The notes under the pieces are model-generated. The model worked only from the letters and a program-made list of their open reading frames with translations, had not been told where the DNA came from and did not search any database. Shown piece by piece: positions 16,927-26,517 of a stretch of DNA of 64,000 bases. Each line of letters starts with the position of its first letter. Position 1 is the stretch's first letter. The position numbers were made by a program, and so were the translations under genes. Where the stretch lies: assembly GCA_014191195.1 (NCBI GenBank), contig BJGZ01000010.1:24607-88606 (forward strand), read 5' to 3'. This stretch comes from Chlorobiota bacterium (GTDB taxonomy: Bacteria > Bacteroidota > Ignavibacteria > Kapaibacteriales > UBA961).

Positions 16927-19749
16927 ATGTCAACAGCAATTTTTATTGATTCTATGGGTATTGTTTTCAGGGCTTATCATGCCATGTCTAAAAGTGGCTT
17001 TAAAGCTCCAAATGGGGAACCCACAGGTGCTGTATTCGGTTTTATTAATATTATTACTGCTTTATTAGAAAAAGAAAATCCTACATATATAGCTGCTGTT
17101 TTTGATACATCTGCGCCTACTTTTAGGCATGAAAAATATGAATTATACAAGGCCAATCGACAAGAATTCCCAGAAGAATTAATTCCTCAAATGCCAAGAA
17201 TCAAAGAATTTTTACAAGCGATTGGCATCCCAATTTTAGAATTGCCTGGATTCGAAGCTGATGATATTATTGGAACACTTGCTCATCATGCATCACAAAA
17301 AGGTTATGAAGTACGTTGTTTAACATCTGACAAAGACTATTTTCAATTGGTAAATGATCATGTCAAAATAATGCGTCCAGGAAAAGATAGCAGTGAATAT
17401 GACATTTATGGCAAGCAAGAAGTAAAAGACAAAATGGGTGTCTATCCACATCAAATAATCGATTTACTTGCTTTAATTGGGGATGCTTCGGATAATATTC
17501 CAGGTGTAAAAGGTATTGGAGAAAAAACTGCGCAACCGCTTATTGAAGCATATGGATCTGTAGAAGGAATCTATGAAAATTTACATGCTATCACCCGAGA
17601 TACTGTCCGTAATAAATTGGCTGATGGTCGTGATTTGGCATTTTTATCCAAAGAACTGGTAACAATTCATACAGAAGTTCCTTTACTTACTCATTTAGAA
17701 GACTGCAAACCTATCATGGCCGATGCTGTAAAAGTTGATCAATTATTATCATTGCTCAATTTTAATACACTGAGAAGAAAATGGGCAATGAAAACCTCCG
17801 GTACTGTAAATGCTCATTCAATTGATACAATGCAAGAACTAGCTCCAGCACTTTTTGATACCGTTAAGAATAGGAAGCATGATTATGTATTGGTAAAAGA
17901 CACATTTTCTTTACAATTAATGATTCATGAAATAAAGAATGCACCTTCTATTTGTTTTGATTTAGAAACTACATCCTTAGATACAATGAATTGCTCTATT
18001 GTAGGTTTTGCTTTAAGTTCAAAAGTATCAAAAGCATTTTTTGTGCTTACTAAAGATGAAGACATGAACAGTGAAAACAATACTTTTTCTGAATCTTTAT
18101 TTGATGAACCCAAAGATTCTTGTAATTATCAGCATATTCATGATCAAACTTCTTTAACAGCAATAGAAGTTGCCGAAGCATTAAAACCAATATTAGAAGA
18201 TCCTTCAAAAAAGAAGATTGCGCAAAACGGCAAATTTGACGCTTTAATTTTAAAAAGATATGGTGTGAAAGTACATCCTTTGTCTTTCGACCCAATGTTA
18301 GCAAGTTATGTCTTGAATCCAGACAATCTTCATGGAATGAATGCCTTATCTAAACAATGGTTGAGTTACGAATCAATACCAATAACTGCATTGATTGGAG
18401 ATAAAAAGAATGGATCTATGAGGGATGTAGAACCATTGAAATTAACCGAATATGCTGCAGAAGACGCTGATATTACTCTTGAATTAGCCCATAAACTAGA
18501 ACAAAAATTAGATGAACAAGGCCTTTTAGATTTTGCTATTAATGTAGAATTTCCTTTAAGTGAAGTATTAGTAGATATGGAATTCAATGGAATTGCAATT
18601 GATACAAAAGGATTAGCAGATATTTCTTTACATATCAAAACAGAAGTACAAATCTTAAAAGAGAAGATTTATCATGAAGCTGGTATTTCTGATTTTAATA
18701 TTGATTCTCCTAAACAAGTAGGAGAAATTTTATTTGACAAATTACAGCTACCCAAACCTAAAAAGATAAAAAATGGGTATAGCACTGATGTAAATGTGTT
18801 AACTGAATTATCTGAATCATATCCAATTGCTGGCTATATTCTTGAACACCGTCAATTGCAAAAATTACAAAATACATATGTTGAATCTCTTCCACGAATG
18901 GTTAATTCCAGAACAGGAAGAATTCATACAACGTTTAATCAAACAATTGCAGGAACTGGAAGATTATCATCAGTAGAGCCCAATCTTCAAAATATACCAA
19001 TTAGATCTGCCTTAGGACGCTCTATCAGAAAAGCATTTGTACCTGCAAAAGGTAATTCTATGTTGTCTGCAGATTATTCTCAAGTGGAGTTAAGGGTTAT
19101 GGCTCATGTATCAGGAGATGAAACCCTTATTCAAGCTTTTCAGCAAGGATTAGATATACATTCCGCCACCGCTGCCGCACTATTTAATGTAGCATTGCAG
19201 GATGTTCAAAGTGATAAAAGAAGAATTGCTAAAACTGTCAATTTTGGTATTATGTATGGGCAGGGAAGTTTTGGTTTAGCAAGACAACTGGGTATTTCTA
19301 GGCATGAATCTAAACAGATTATTGAGCAATATTTTGAACGCTATCCAAAAATAAAAGCATATATGGATCAAACAATTCTGCATGCAAAAACTAAAGGATA
19401 TGTTGAAACTTTAATGGGAAGAAGACGATATTTCCCTTTAATAGAAAGCAATAATCATAATATTCGCCAAGGTGCAGAAAGAGCAGCTATTAATATGCCT
19501 ATTCAAGGTGCTGCTGCAGATATGATGAAATTAGCAATGATTGCAATTCATAAAGAAATGAAAAAACAACATTTTTCTTCTTTAATGATGCTGCAAATTC
19601 ATGATGAATTACTTTTTGATGTTGTACCTGGCGAAGAAGAAGATTTAAAAAATCTGGTAAAACATATTATGGAACATGCTATGTCTTTAGGAAATGTACC
19701 AATATTAGTAGAAACAGGTTTTGGATCAAATTGGGAAGAGGCTCATTAA
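16927..19749 (+). CDS. polA: DNA polymerase I
   Basis: Fills gaps and removes primers during replication and repair. At 940 residues all three domains are present: an N-terminal 5'-3' nuclease (FEADDIIGTLA, TSDKDYFQLV, LIGDASDNIPGVKGIGEKTA), a 3'-5' proofreading domain with intact DLETT acidic residues (Asp345, Glu347), and the polymerase core with motif A DYSQVELRVMAHVSGD (Asp716), motif B RRIAKTVNFGIMYGQ and motif C QIHDELLFDV (Asp893). Intact proofreading residues separate it from Taq-like enzymes. The ATG has no obvious Shine-Dalgarno, as for many genes here. Its stop overlaps that of the convergent DUF2279 gene. Confidence 0.98.
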   Translation: MSTAIFIDSMGIVFRAYHAMSKSGFKAPNGEPTGAVFGFINIITALLEKENPTYIAAVFDTSAPTFRHEKYELYKANRQEFPEELIPQMPRIKEFLQAIGIPILELPGFEADDIIGTLAHHASQKGYEVRCLTSDKDYFQLVNDHVKIMRPGKDSSEYDIYGKQEVKDKMGVYPHQIIDLLALIGDASDNIPGVKGIGEKTAQPLIEAYGSVEGIYENLHAITRDTVRNKLADGRDLAFLSKELVTIHTEVPLLTHLEDCKPIMADAVKVDQLLSLLNFNTLRRKWAMKTSGTVNAHSIDTMQELAPALFDTVKNRKHDYVLVKDTFSLQLMIHEIKNAPSICFDLETTSLDTMNCSIVGFALSSKVSKAFFVLTKDEDMNSENNTFSESLFDEPKDSCNYQHIHDQTSLTAIEVAEALKPILEDPSKKKIAQNGKFDALILKRYGVKVHPLSFDPMLASYVLNPDNLHGMNALSKQWLSYESIPITALIGDKKNGSMRDVEPLKLTEYAAEDADITLELAHKLEQKLDEQGLLDFAINVEFPLSEVLVDMEFNGIAIDTKGLADISLHIKTEVQILKEKIYHEAGISDFNIDSPKQVGEILFDKLQLPKPKKIKNGYSTDVNVLTELSESYPIAGYILEHRQLQKLQNTYVESLPRMVNSRTGRIHTTFNQTIAGTGRLSSVEPNLQNIPIRSALGRSIRKAFVPAKGNSMLSADYSQVELRVMAHVSGDETLIQAFQQGLDIHSATAAALFNVALQDVQSDKRRIAKTVNFGIMYGQGSFGLARQLGISRHESKQIIEQYFERYPKIKAYMDQTILHAKTKGYVETLMGRRRYFPLIESNNHNIRQGAERAAINMPIQGAAADMMKLAMIAIHKEMKKQHFSSLMMLQIHDELLFDVVPGEEEDLKNLVKHIMEHAMSLGNVPILVETGFGSNWEEAH

Positions 19750-20615
19750 AGTCTTATTCCATACCAAACTACTGTTGGCAAAATTCTGATACAAGGCATA
19801 GGAAGTTTTATCATTTGAAGAGTTGTTTTAACCATTTTAGCAAAATCTGAATTTCCTGGCAATGCCTCTACATTTAAGTCTAAAGAAAGCCATAATTCAT
19901 GATTACCTGCCCCAGCTCTATCTATATTTTTCACGCTATGTCCAATCGCTAAAGCTAGATATGGTGTCCAAGAAGTTTGTAAATCTTTTGATAATAAAGG
20001 ATGTACATGTATACTTAGCCAATGATATGTACTTGTATAATCATTTAGTAGAGAATTATATGTATCAGTAGAATAATCCTTTGAGCGTTTGAAACTAAAT
20101 TTTAATCTGAACATGTCTAAAGAAGGATAATATGTTTGCAAAACAGGTAAACCTGCACCGATTATATTGCCAATCATATCTCCGCGACTAAAACCTAAAT
20201 ATGGTTCTCCTGTAGAAAATCCATCCTGAATTTCTACAATGGTTTGATGCAATAAAGAAATGCCACTACCCAATAATTGAGCTTCTTTTGGCTGCATTCC
20301 TGCGCATGTATACGATTCTTTGATTATTCTTGAATATCCATAAGCAAATGACATATGGCCTGCCTTATCAGCATACAATGCATCATCTCTTTCCATTGAT
20401 AGGCTCATTATTGAAAAAGAGGATGGCCTGCTCCAATAATCTTTCTGTTGCTTTGCAAAAGATGCTGAGAGAATCCCAGCATGTGCTAAGGAAACTCCCC
20501 AAAAAGCATAATTACTTGATATGCTAGAATCATTATCGAATACTACTTTTGCTTGAAGCCCAGTAGAAGAGTTATGAATAATCAGGCACAAAATTACTAT
20601 CAATAAAAAATTCAT
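19746..20615 (-). CDS. DUF2279 family periplasmic protein
   Basis: A 289-residue exported protein with an N-terminal hydrophobic signal (MNFLLIVILCLIIHNSS). The DUF2279/YfiM-like core is visible around residues 70-160: DALYADKAGHMSFAYGYSR, then HQTIVEIQDGFSTGEPYLGFSRGDMIGNIIGAGLP. The invariant-looking D-K-H, E-DG and S-GD residues suggest a conserved site, but the family has no proven function; it may be membrane- or envelope-associated. The last third is beta-rich. It is convergent with polA and shares a TTAA at the stop codons. Confidence 0.75.
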   Translation of the reverse strand: MNFLLIVILCLIIHNSSTGLQAKVVFDNDSSISSNYAFWGVSLAHAGILSASFAKQQKDYWSRPSSFSIMSLSMERDDALYADKAGHMSFAYGYSRIIKESYTCAGMQPKEAQLLGSGISLLHQTIVEIQDGFSTGEPYLGFSRGDMIGNIIGAGLPVLQTYYPSLDMFRLKFSFKRSKDYSTDTYNSLLNDYTSTYHWLSIHVHPLLSKDLQTSWTPYLALAIGHSVKNIDRAGAGNHELWLSLDLNVEALPGNSDFAKMVKTTLQMIKLPMPCIRILPTVVWYGIRL

Positions 20616-20715
20616 ACTGTATGCTTATGAAGTCTATATAATGTGTACTTATTGAATGCGTATAAAATATCATTAATTTGGGAAAAATGACTGCAAACAA
20701 TATATGACATAGCCA

Positions 20716-21693
20716 ATGATACATGTACAAAATTTAACAAAGGTATTCAAAAGTCATAAAAAAGAACCTGGAATTAAGGGGTCTATTACTTCATTATTTA
20801 AAAGAACATATACTGAATATTTAGCTGCTGATTCAATCTCTTTCGACATTCAAGAAGGAGAATTAGTTGGTATGTTGGGATCTAATGGAGCGGGCAAAAC
20901 AACTACTCTAAAAATGCTTTCAGGATTATTGCATCCAACCCGTGGACATGCAGAAGTGATGGGTTATGTTCCGTGGAAAAGGGATAATGAATTTAGAAGA
21001 AATTTCTCTTTGGTTATGGGACAAAGAAGTCAACTTTGGTGGGATTTACCAGCAGCAGATTCTTATTTGCTTAATAAAGAAATGTATTCTATTGCTAGTT
21101 TTGATTATGCTAGTCGATTGAAGTATTTATCCGAAACATTAGGAATAGCCGATAAATTAACAGTTCAAGTAAGAAAATTATCCTTAGGCGAAAGGATGAA
21201 ATGCGAACTTATCGGAGCGCTGCTCCATTATCCAAAAGTTGTGTATCTGGATGAACCAACTATTGGATTAGATATAGTAGCACAGCATGCATTAAGAGAA
21301 TTTATTTCAGATTTTAATAAAAATAATGCCACGACTATTATTCTAACTAGCCATTATATGGATGATATAAAGGCACTTTGTAAAAGGGTATTACTTATTG
21401 ATCAGGGTAAGCTAATATATGATGGTGAGTTAAGTGGCCTTACTGATTCTTTTTCTGCATCTAAGATACTACGCATTACTTTTGAAGAAAATGTTGAGTA
21501 TCAACAGCTAATGATTTTAGGAACAATTATAGAACATAAAGATGATTATGCTACAATACAAGTTGCAAAAGAAGATTTATCTGCATGCGCTACACATATT
21601 TTTACAAATTTTCAGGTTAGAGATATCACAATTGAAGATATTCCTGTTGACGAAATTATTAGGATGATTTTTTCAGGCAAAACAGAAATCTAA
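20716..21693 (+). CDS. ABC-2 type exporter ATP-binding protein
   Basis: The ATPase subunit of an ABC exporter, 325 residues. Walker A GSNGAGKTT, a Q-loop in SLVMGQRSQLWWDLPAADSY, signature LSLGERMKCELIGALLHYP, Walker B VVYLDEPTIGLD and the switch His in ILTSHYMDD are all intact. The N-terminal insert (about 20 residues before AADSISFDI) and the RSQLWWDL block are typical of ATPases that pair with ABC-2/DUF990-type permeases. Such genes usually precede one or two permease genes; here the next real gene is an Omp28-like protein, so the permease is missing from this locus or survives only as a short remnant (see 21704-21853). Confidence 0.93.
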   Translation: MIHVQNLTKVFKSHKKEPGIKGSITSLFKRTYTEYLAADSISFDIQEGELVGMLGSNGAGKTTTLKMLSGLLHPTRGHAEVMGYVPWKRDNEFRRNFSLVMGQRSQLWWDLPAADSYLLNKEMYSIASFDYASRLKYLSETLGIADKLTVQVRKLSLGERMKCELIGALLHYPKVVYLDEPTIGLDIVAQHALREFISDFNKNNATTIILTSHYMDDIKALCKRVLLIDQGKLIYDGELSGLTDSFSASKILRITFEENVEYQQLMILGTIIEHKDDYATIQVAKEDLSACATHIFTNFQVRDITIEDIPVDEIIRMIFSGKTEI

Positions 21694-21703
21694 TTATATG
21701 TGA

Positions 21704-21853
21704 GTATTATCTGCTCTTGAAAAAATAGGTTGGCTATGGCCTTCTCTTTGGCTATTTTACGCAACAATTTCTTCTCTGACTTATTTATCTTTTTTTGAAA
21801 TCATAATATCTATTGGACTATATTTATGCTTCTTAAAACAAGGCTATTTATGA
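21704..21853 (+). other. Cryptic 49-codon hydrophobic reading frame between ABC ATPase and Omp28-like gene
   Basis: Reading in frame 2 gives 49 sense codons without a stop. The translation is rich in Leu, Ile, Phe, Trp and Tyr (IGWLWPSLWLFYATISSLTY, then FFEIIISIGLYLCFL). It has no ATG, GTG or TTG start of its own after the TGA at 21701-21703, yet its own TGA overlaps the likely ATG of the next gene as ATGA. It looks like one or two membrane helices and could be the tail of a lost permease, or chance. Confidence 0.3.
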
Positions 21854-24156
21854 AATATTTTGTATCTATATTATTATGTGTTTTTACTATCAATCTAGCT
21901 TTGGGACAGGGTGCAAGTAAAAGGCTTGTAGTAATCGAGGAATTTACTAGTGCAACTTGCGGTCCATGTGTAGATGCTGATAAAGTACTTAAAACCGTAG
22001 TTAATATTGATAGTGGTATTATAGCGCTTAAATATCATTTGAATGTGCCATCACCTGGTGATCCATTTTACAAAGCTAATCCAACTCATAATGATAAGAG
22101 AGGGTCTTTATATTCAGTACCTGCATTACCAGCAGCCAGAGTGAATGGTTATCGAAATGTAGACCCACGAGATGGGGCTGCAATGATTGCTGCTTCCAAA
22201 AATGATCAATCAATTCCTTATCCAATCTCGATGAAAGTTACCAATACTTCTGTTTCTGGTAATGAAATGAAAGCAATTATCGAGATTGAATCTGATATTG
22301 AGATTAATAATTTTATTCTTCATGCTGCAGTGTATGCAGAGGATGTAAAGCTGCCAGATTTACCCAAAACATTAGCAAATTCTAATGGACAATCTGAATT
22401 TTCTTCTGCATTGTTATTGCTTTTGCCAAATGAAAATGGAACTGTTTGGAATAGCATAGCAAAAGAAAAGAAAATTGTAGAATTTATGTATACAAAAGGC
22501 ACAAGTGAAGTGTGGCAAGGCAATTCACACATTATTGCTTTTCTTCAAAATGCGAGTACTTTAGAAATCATTCAAGCTGCAATAAGCTTGCCTAAACAGC
22601 CTGGGACAATGGTTTCTACTGGTATTACATATCCTCCAACAATAGCTCCTACTTTTTCTGTGATAGATCCAGATCAAATCGTAGAAGTTAAAGCTGTTAT
22701 TTCTAATCTATCTGCTTCAACTATTAATTATACCAATCTTCAAATAGTTAAAAGTGCAAGAACGCCAGCAGATTGGATATTATCTGTTAATGGGGCAAGC
22801 CCTAGTTTTACTTTATTGGCCGGCCAGACAAAAGAATTTACTGTAAAATTACAAAGAACTGTAACTACAGGTATTGGCGAAGCTGTTCTGTCTTTTGGCG
22901 AAGCTGGTAATAGCAAAACCTATGTTTCTACACCAATTACTATTGTTTCTAAAGAATCTGAAGCTTTCTTAATTCAGGACAATAATAGCGGTTCTTCGGC
23001 ACCATTCGAACAGGCAATTTCAAAGGTTGGTGTCAAAAAGTTTATTCCTCTATCAACAAAAGAATTCATACAAAACATTACTCGTTTTACATCTTTAAAA
23101 AGGGTGTTATGGCATTGTGCTGATAGCGGCAAGATTGATAGGTCTGAGTCTGATTTTATCCTTGGATTGATGAATCGTGGTATTTCTTTTTTAATTAGTG
23201 GACATCTTCTTACAAATAATATGTTTTTTGATGGTGTTGCTTTATTAGATACAATCGGAGTTTCTTATGCTGGATTTCAGCTTAAGAATACTGATTTTAC
23301 AATTACTGGTATGAATGCTGATACTATAAGCGATGGATTTAAAGAGGATTGCATTAAAAGAAATTATGCCTTATTCCCCATGAAGTTTAATACGAAAACA
23401 GCTTTTGGAACTATACCTTTATTACGATATGGAAATGGGCCAGCAGATACATTGGTTGGTGTAAGAACACAAAAAATGAGAAATAGAATTGTTTATTTTG
23501 GATTTAATCCCTTAGTTATCCAAAATGAAATAAGCAGAAATGCACTTGTCAATAAATCTCTTACCTGGATTGAAAATTTTACATATACTCCCCAAGCGAG
23601 TGTAAAAGCTAGCGCAACTTCTTTAGCTTTTGGTACTTTAACAACAGTTGATACAAAAACTAGTTCTTTCAGTGTAAAGAATATTGGGGATGCATCATGC
23701 ACTATTGAATCAGCAGAGATTAGCGGAAATGATAAATCTGATTTTTCTGTAATATCAAAGAAAATACCTTTAAATGCTGGTGATTCTACAATTATATCTG
23801 TTGATTTTGCTCCTAAAATCGCTGGAGACAAATCTGCTACACTTACTATTACATTTAATAAAGGGTTGAATCCAATAGTAGTTTCTTTGTCCGGTAATTT
23901 TATACCTAGTTCTATTCAAGAAATGTATGAACAACTAGGAATTAAACTTAGTGTGATTGGAAATTCAATTGAAATTGTGAATCAAAATCAACATATCTAT
24001 AAAGTTGTACTATCTGATATTCATGGCAATGCAATACACACATTAGATTGTCCTCAGGGCAATTTATTGATTAACAATATAGTGAATGGATTTTATGTGG
24101 TTTCTATTATGAACTCAGATACTATCTATTCTATACCATTAATTATTACTTATTAA
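21850..24156 (+). CDS. Omp28-like secreted protein with thioredoxin-type CxxC and ASH domain
   Basis: An exported protein of 768 residues. I chose the ATG at 21850 over the one at 21826: AAGG lies upstream at good spacing and the product begins with a clean signal peptide (MKYFVSILLCVFTINLALGQ). The Omp28-type thioredoxin-like fold follows, with VIEEFTSATCGPCVDAD (redox CxxC) at ~25-40 and a later region with a GASPSFTLLAGQTKEFTV beta domain. Near residues ~580-680 is a choice-of-anchor D/ASH domain (LAFGTLTTVDTKTSSFSVKN). The C-terminus resembles a degraded T9SS sorting domain. It precedes the PNGase F-like gene by 19 bases, so the two probably form an operon. A role in disulfide handling of secreted proteins is an inference. 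Confidence 0.8.
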   Translation: MKYFVSILLCVFTINLALGQGASKRLVVIEEFTSATCGPCVDADKVLKTVVNIDSGIIALKYHLNVPSPGDPFYKANPTHNDKRGSLYSVPALPAARVNGYRNVDPRDGAAMIAASKNDQSIPYPISMKVTNTSVSGNEMKAIIEIESDIEINNFILHAAVYAEDVKLPDLPKTLANSNGQSEFSSALLLLLPNENGTVWNSIAKEKKIVEFMYTKGTSEVWQGNSHIIAFLQNASTLEIIQAAISLPKQPGTMVSTGITYPPTIAPTFSVIDPDQIVEVKAVISNLSASTINYTNLQIVKSARTPADWILSVNGASPSFTLLAGQTKEFTVKLQRTVTTGIGEAVLSFGEAGNSKTYVSTPITIVSKESEAFLIQDNNSGSSAPFEQAISKVGVKKFIPLSTKEFIQNITRFTSLKRVLWHCADSGKIDRSESDFILGLMNRGISFLISGHLLTNNMFFDGVALLDTIGVSYAGFQLKNTDFTITGMNADTISDGFKEDCIKRNYALFPMKFNTKTAFGTIPLLRYGNGPADTLVGVRTQKMRNRIVYFGFNPLVIQNEISRNALVNKSLTWIENFTYTPQASVKASATSLAFGTLTTVDTKTSSFSVKNIGDASCTIESAEISGNDKSDFSVISKKIPLNAGDSTIISVDFAPKIAGDKSATLTITFNKGLNPIVVSLSGNFIPSSIQEMYEQLGIKLSVIGNSIEIVNQNQHIYKVVLSDIHGNAIHTLDCPQGNLLINNIVNGFYVVSIMNSDTIYSIPLIITY

Positions 24157-24175
24157 ATAGTTCTGGATTATACCA

Positions 24176-26482
24176 ATGAAAAAACTGTTCCTGTTTTTCT
24201 TTATTTCCCTAATGATAATATCATCTATAATGCATAGCCCTAAAATATATGCTAAAAGAGGGGATACAAATTCAGTAAAATTATTTGATAAGTATTTATG
24301 GACTTATTATGGTAGCCAGAGTAGATGGGGAGTGTTCCCAAGTGCAGATAAGAAATTTGAACGCATCATGATGCATTTTATTCTTACATGCCCTACTGGT
24401 GGATGCGGTGAATGGGATTATACAATGAAAGTAATGGCTAGAAATCATACAGGGAAATTAGACTCAAATCTTGTAGATGCTCCGTCATTCACAATTGGTG
24501 GTGGTGCCAGAGATACCTTGAAAGTTAGTAGCATGCAAACATTTAAGACAAAGTTTAATGCTACAGTTAAAAAAACTGATACAATCTTAAATTCGCCAAT
24601 TACAATTTCATTCTATAAAAATAATGCTAGCCCATTTACTGTTTCTGATACACAACAAGTGTATGAAGCTGAATATTGGAATTATTACTATTCTTCAACA
24701 GGCGTAAAATCAGATTCACTATTTGTAAAGTCTGATTTACTATTTACAAAAGGGAATAGAAAAGCATATAAGCCTTTCGAAATAGTGCTCGAGACAGAGA
24801 TAGCTCGATTTATTACTCCTTATGGTAAATGGTTTCCAAAAGATTGGTCGTATTCATGGGATTATGACATTACAGATTATGCACATATGCTAACCGATTC
24901 TACTGAAATACGAGTAATATATGATGGATATTCTCAAGGATCATTATTTACGCTTACTTTTGATATGATAGAAGGAATACCAGCAAGAGAAACCTATAAA
25001 AGCCAAGTGCTTTGGTCTGGAAATCCTACATATGGTGATCCTAATAATCCAATAAGCAATTTTTTAACTCCTAAAACTATGCCTTCATTAAACAAAGAAG
25101 ATATGGTTACATTGCGCTTAATGACAACTGGTCATGGATTTGGTGGGACAGAAAATGCAGCCGAATTTTCTGAAAAAACACATATGATTGCAATCAATGG
25201 ACAAGACTTGTATGAACAGCATTTATGGCGTCCAGATTGCGGGCAAAATCCTGTTTATCCACAAGCAGGTACTTGGTATTTTCAAAGGGGTGGCTGGTGC
25301 CCAGGCGATGCAGTTCAATATTGGGATTATAATATAACAGAGCATTTTTCAAAAAGTGATTCAGTACAGATTGGCTATAATATGGTAGAATACACAAATG
25401 ATGATCTTGGAAAAAGAGCTAGCTATATTCTAGAAGGACAAATCCTCTATTCTAAAGCTAATTATATAAATAATGCTTCTTTGGAAGAAATTAAAACTCC
25501 TAATAATGCATATAAGTATCGGAGAATGAATCCAATTTGTAGGGGACAACAGCCTTTAATAGTTGTTAAAAACAATGGAAAATCAGATTTAACTTCACTA
25601 GTTATACGTTATAAAGTAGATAATGAAGCTGAAAATGTATTTAATTGGAAAGGCACTATACCTTATATGAATACTGCAGAGATTTTATTGCCAGCTTTAG
25701 AGTTTCCTAAAGTAGGCGATCATAAGTTTACTGTTGGTGTCTATGAACCAAACGGTAAAGCAGATGAATCTACTATTGGTGATATGATGACGGTGAATTT
25801 TACAAATGGAAAAACTGTCAATAATTCCAAAATTATTCTTACAATCACATTGGATTATGTGCAAGGATATAATAATTCTATTCGTTATCAAATAGTAGAT
25901 AATGAAGGCTATATAATTAAAGAAAAAGATGGATTTGTAGACAAATCAACAATCAGAGATACCACCACATTAGAGGATGGATGTTATAGATTTATCATCT
26001 ATGAAGAAGGTATTGGAGATGGTTTATATCCTATTTATTCAGGTTCAACCAGAGGATCTTTTAGTTTGAAAGATAGTAAGAATACTATGATATACAATAC
26101 TGCATCTTCTCTTTTTGGTCAACCAGCTGGTGTATATGCTAGTTTTGGTGATAGAGAAATTATAACATTTCAAGTAAATACAGCTGCTGCTTCTACTGAA
26201 GAAGAACTTTTATCTACTATTGTTCCTGAACTTAGAGTATCGCCAAATCCATTGGTAAATGGCAATGGCTTCTTAACTGTTAAAGGCCTTCAACATTCTA
26301 GTTCTGTTAATGTAAAAATACTATCTCCACTTGGAAGAGAGCTTTATTCACAGATTATCACAGCTGGTGAAGCGGAGCATTTTCCATTAGATTTGCATGG
26401 CTTTGCTTCAGGAAGTTATCAAGTGCAAATATCTCAAGGATCCTTTGTATTAACAGAATCTTTGGTCCATTTAGCACAATAA
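24176..26482 (+). CDS. PNGase F-like secreted protein with T9SS sorting domain
   Basis: Peptide-N-glycosidase F family: removes N-linked glycans from the Asn of glycoproteins, outside the cell. 768 residues, against about 350 in the classic enzyme. Signal peptide at 1-26. The two eight-stranded PNGase F domains are recognisable: CGEWDYTMKV carries Asp81 (matching catalytic Asp60), ARFITPYGKWFPKDW and EIRVIYDGYSQG (Asp250 at the Glu118 position), then AEFSEKTHMIAIN with Glu330 (matching Glu206) and RGGWCPGDAVQYWDY. A later Ig-like region and a T9SS C-terminal domain (RVSPNPLVNGNGFLTVKGL) complete it. These are alignments made by eye. It follows the Omp28-like gene closely and precedes pepA. 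Confidence 0.85.
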   Translation: MKKLFLFFFISLMIISSIMHSPKIYAKRGDTNSVKLFDKYLWTYYGSQSRWGVFPSADKKFERIMMHFILTCPTGGCGEWDYTMKVMARNHTGKLDSNLVDAPSFTIGGGARDTLKVSSMQTFKTKFNATVKKTDTILNSPITISFYKNNASPFTVSDTQQVYEAEYWNYYYSSTGVKSDSLFVKSDLLFTKGNRKAYKPFEIVLETEIARFITPYGKWFPKDWSYSWDYDITDYAHMLTDSTEIRVIYDGYSQGSLFTLTFDMIEGIPARETYKSQVLWSGNPTYGDPNNPISNFLTPKTMPSLNKEDMVTLRLMTTGHGFGGTENAAEFSEKTHMIAINGQDLYEQHLWRPDCGQNPVYPQAGTWYFQRGGWCPGDAVQYWDYNITEHFSKSDSVQIGYNMVEYTNDDLGKRASYILEGQILYSKANYINNASLEEIKTPNNAYKYRRMNPICRGQQPLIVVKNNGKSDLTSLVIRYKVDNEAENVFNWKGTIPYMNTAEILLPALEFPKVGDHKFTVGVYEPNGKADESTIGDMMTVNFTNGKTVNNSKIILTITLDYVQGYNNSIRYQIVDNEGYIIKEKDGFVDKSTIRDTTTLEDGCYRFIIYEEGIGDGLYPIYSGSTRGSFSLKDSKNTMIYNTASSLFGQPAGVYASFGDREIITFQVNTAAASTEEELLSTIVPELRVSPNPLVNGNGFLTVKGLQHSSSVNVKILSPLGRELYSQIITAGEAEHFPLDLHGFASGSYQVQISQGSFVLTESLVHLAQ

Positions 26483-26517
26483 ATAAATAATCATTATTCA
26501 TCACAATTGGTATTTCA

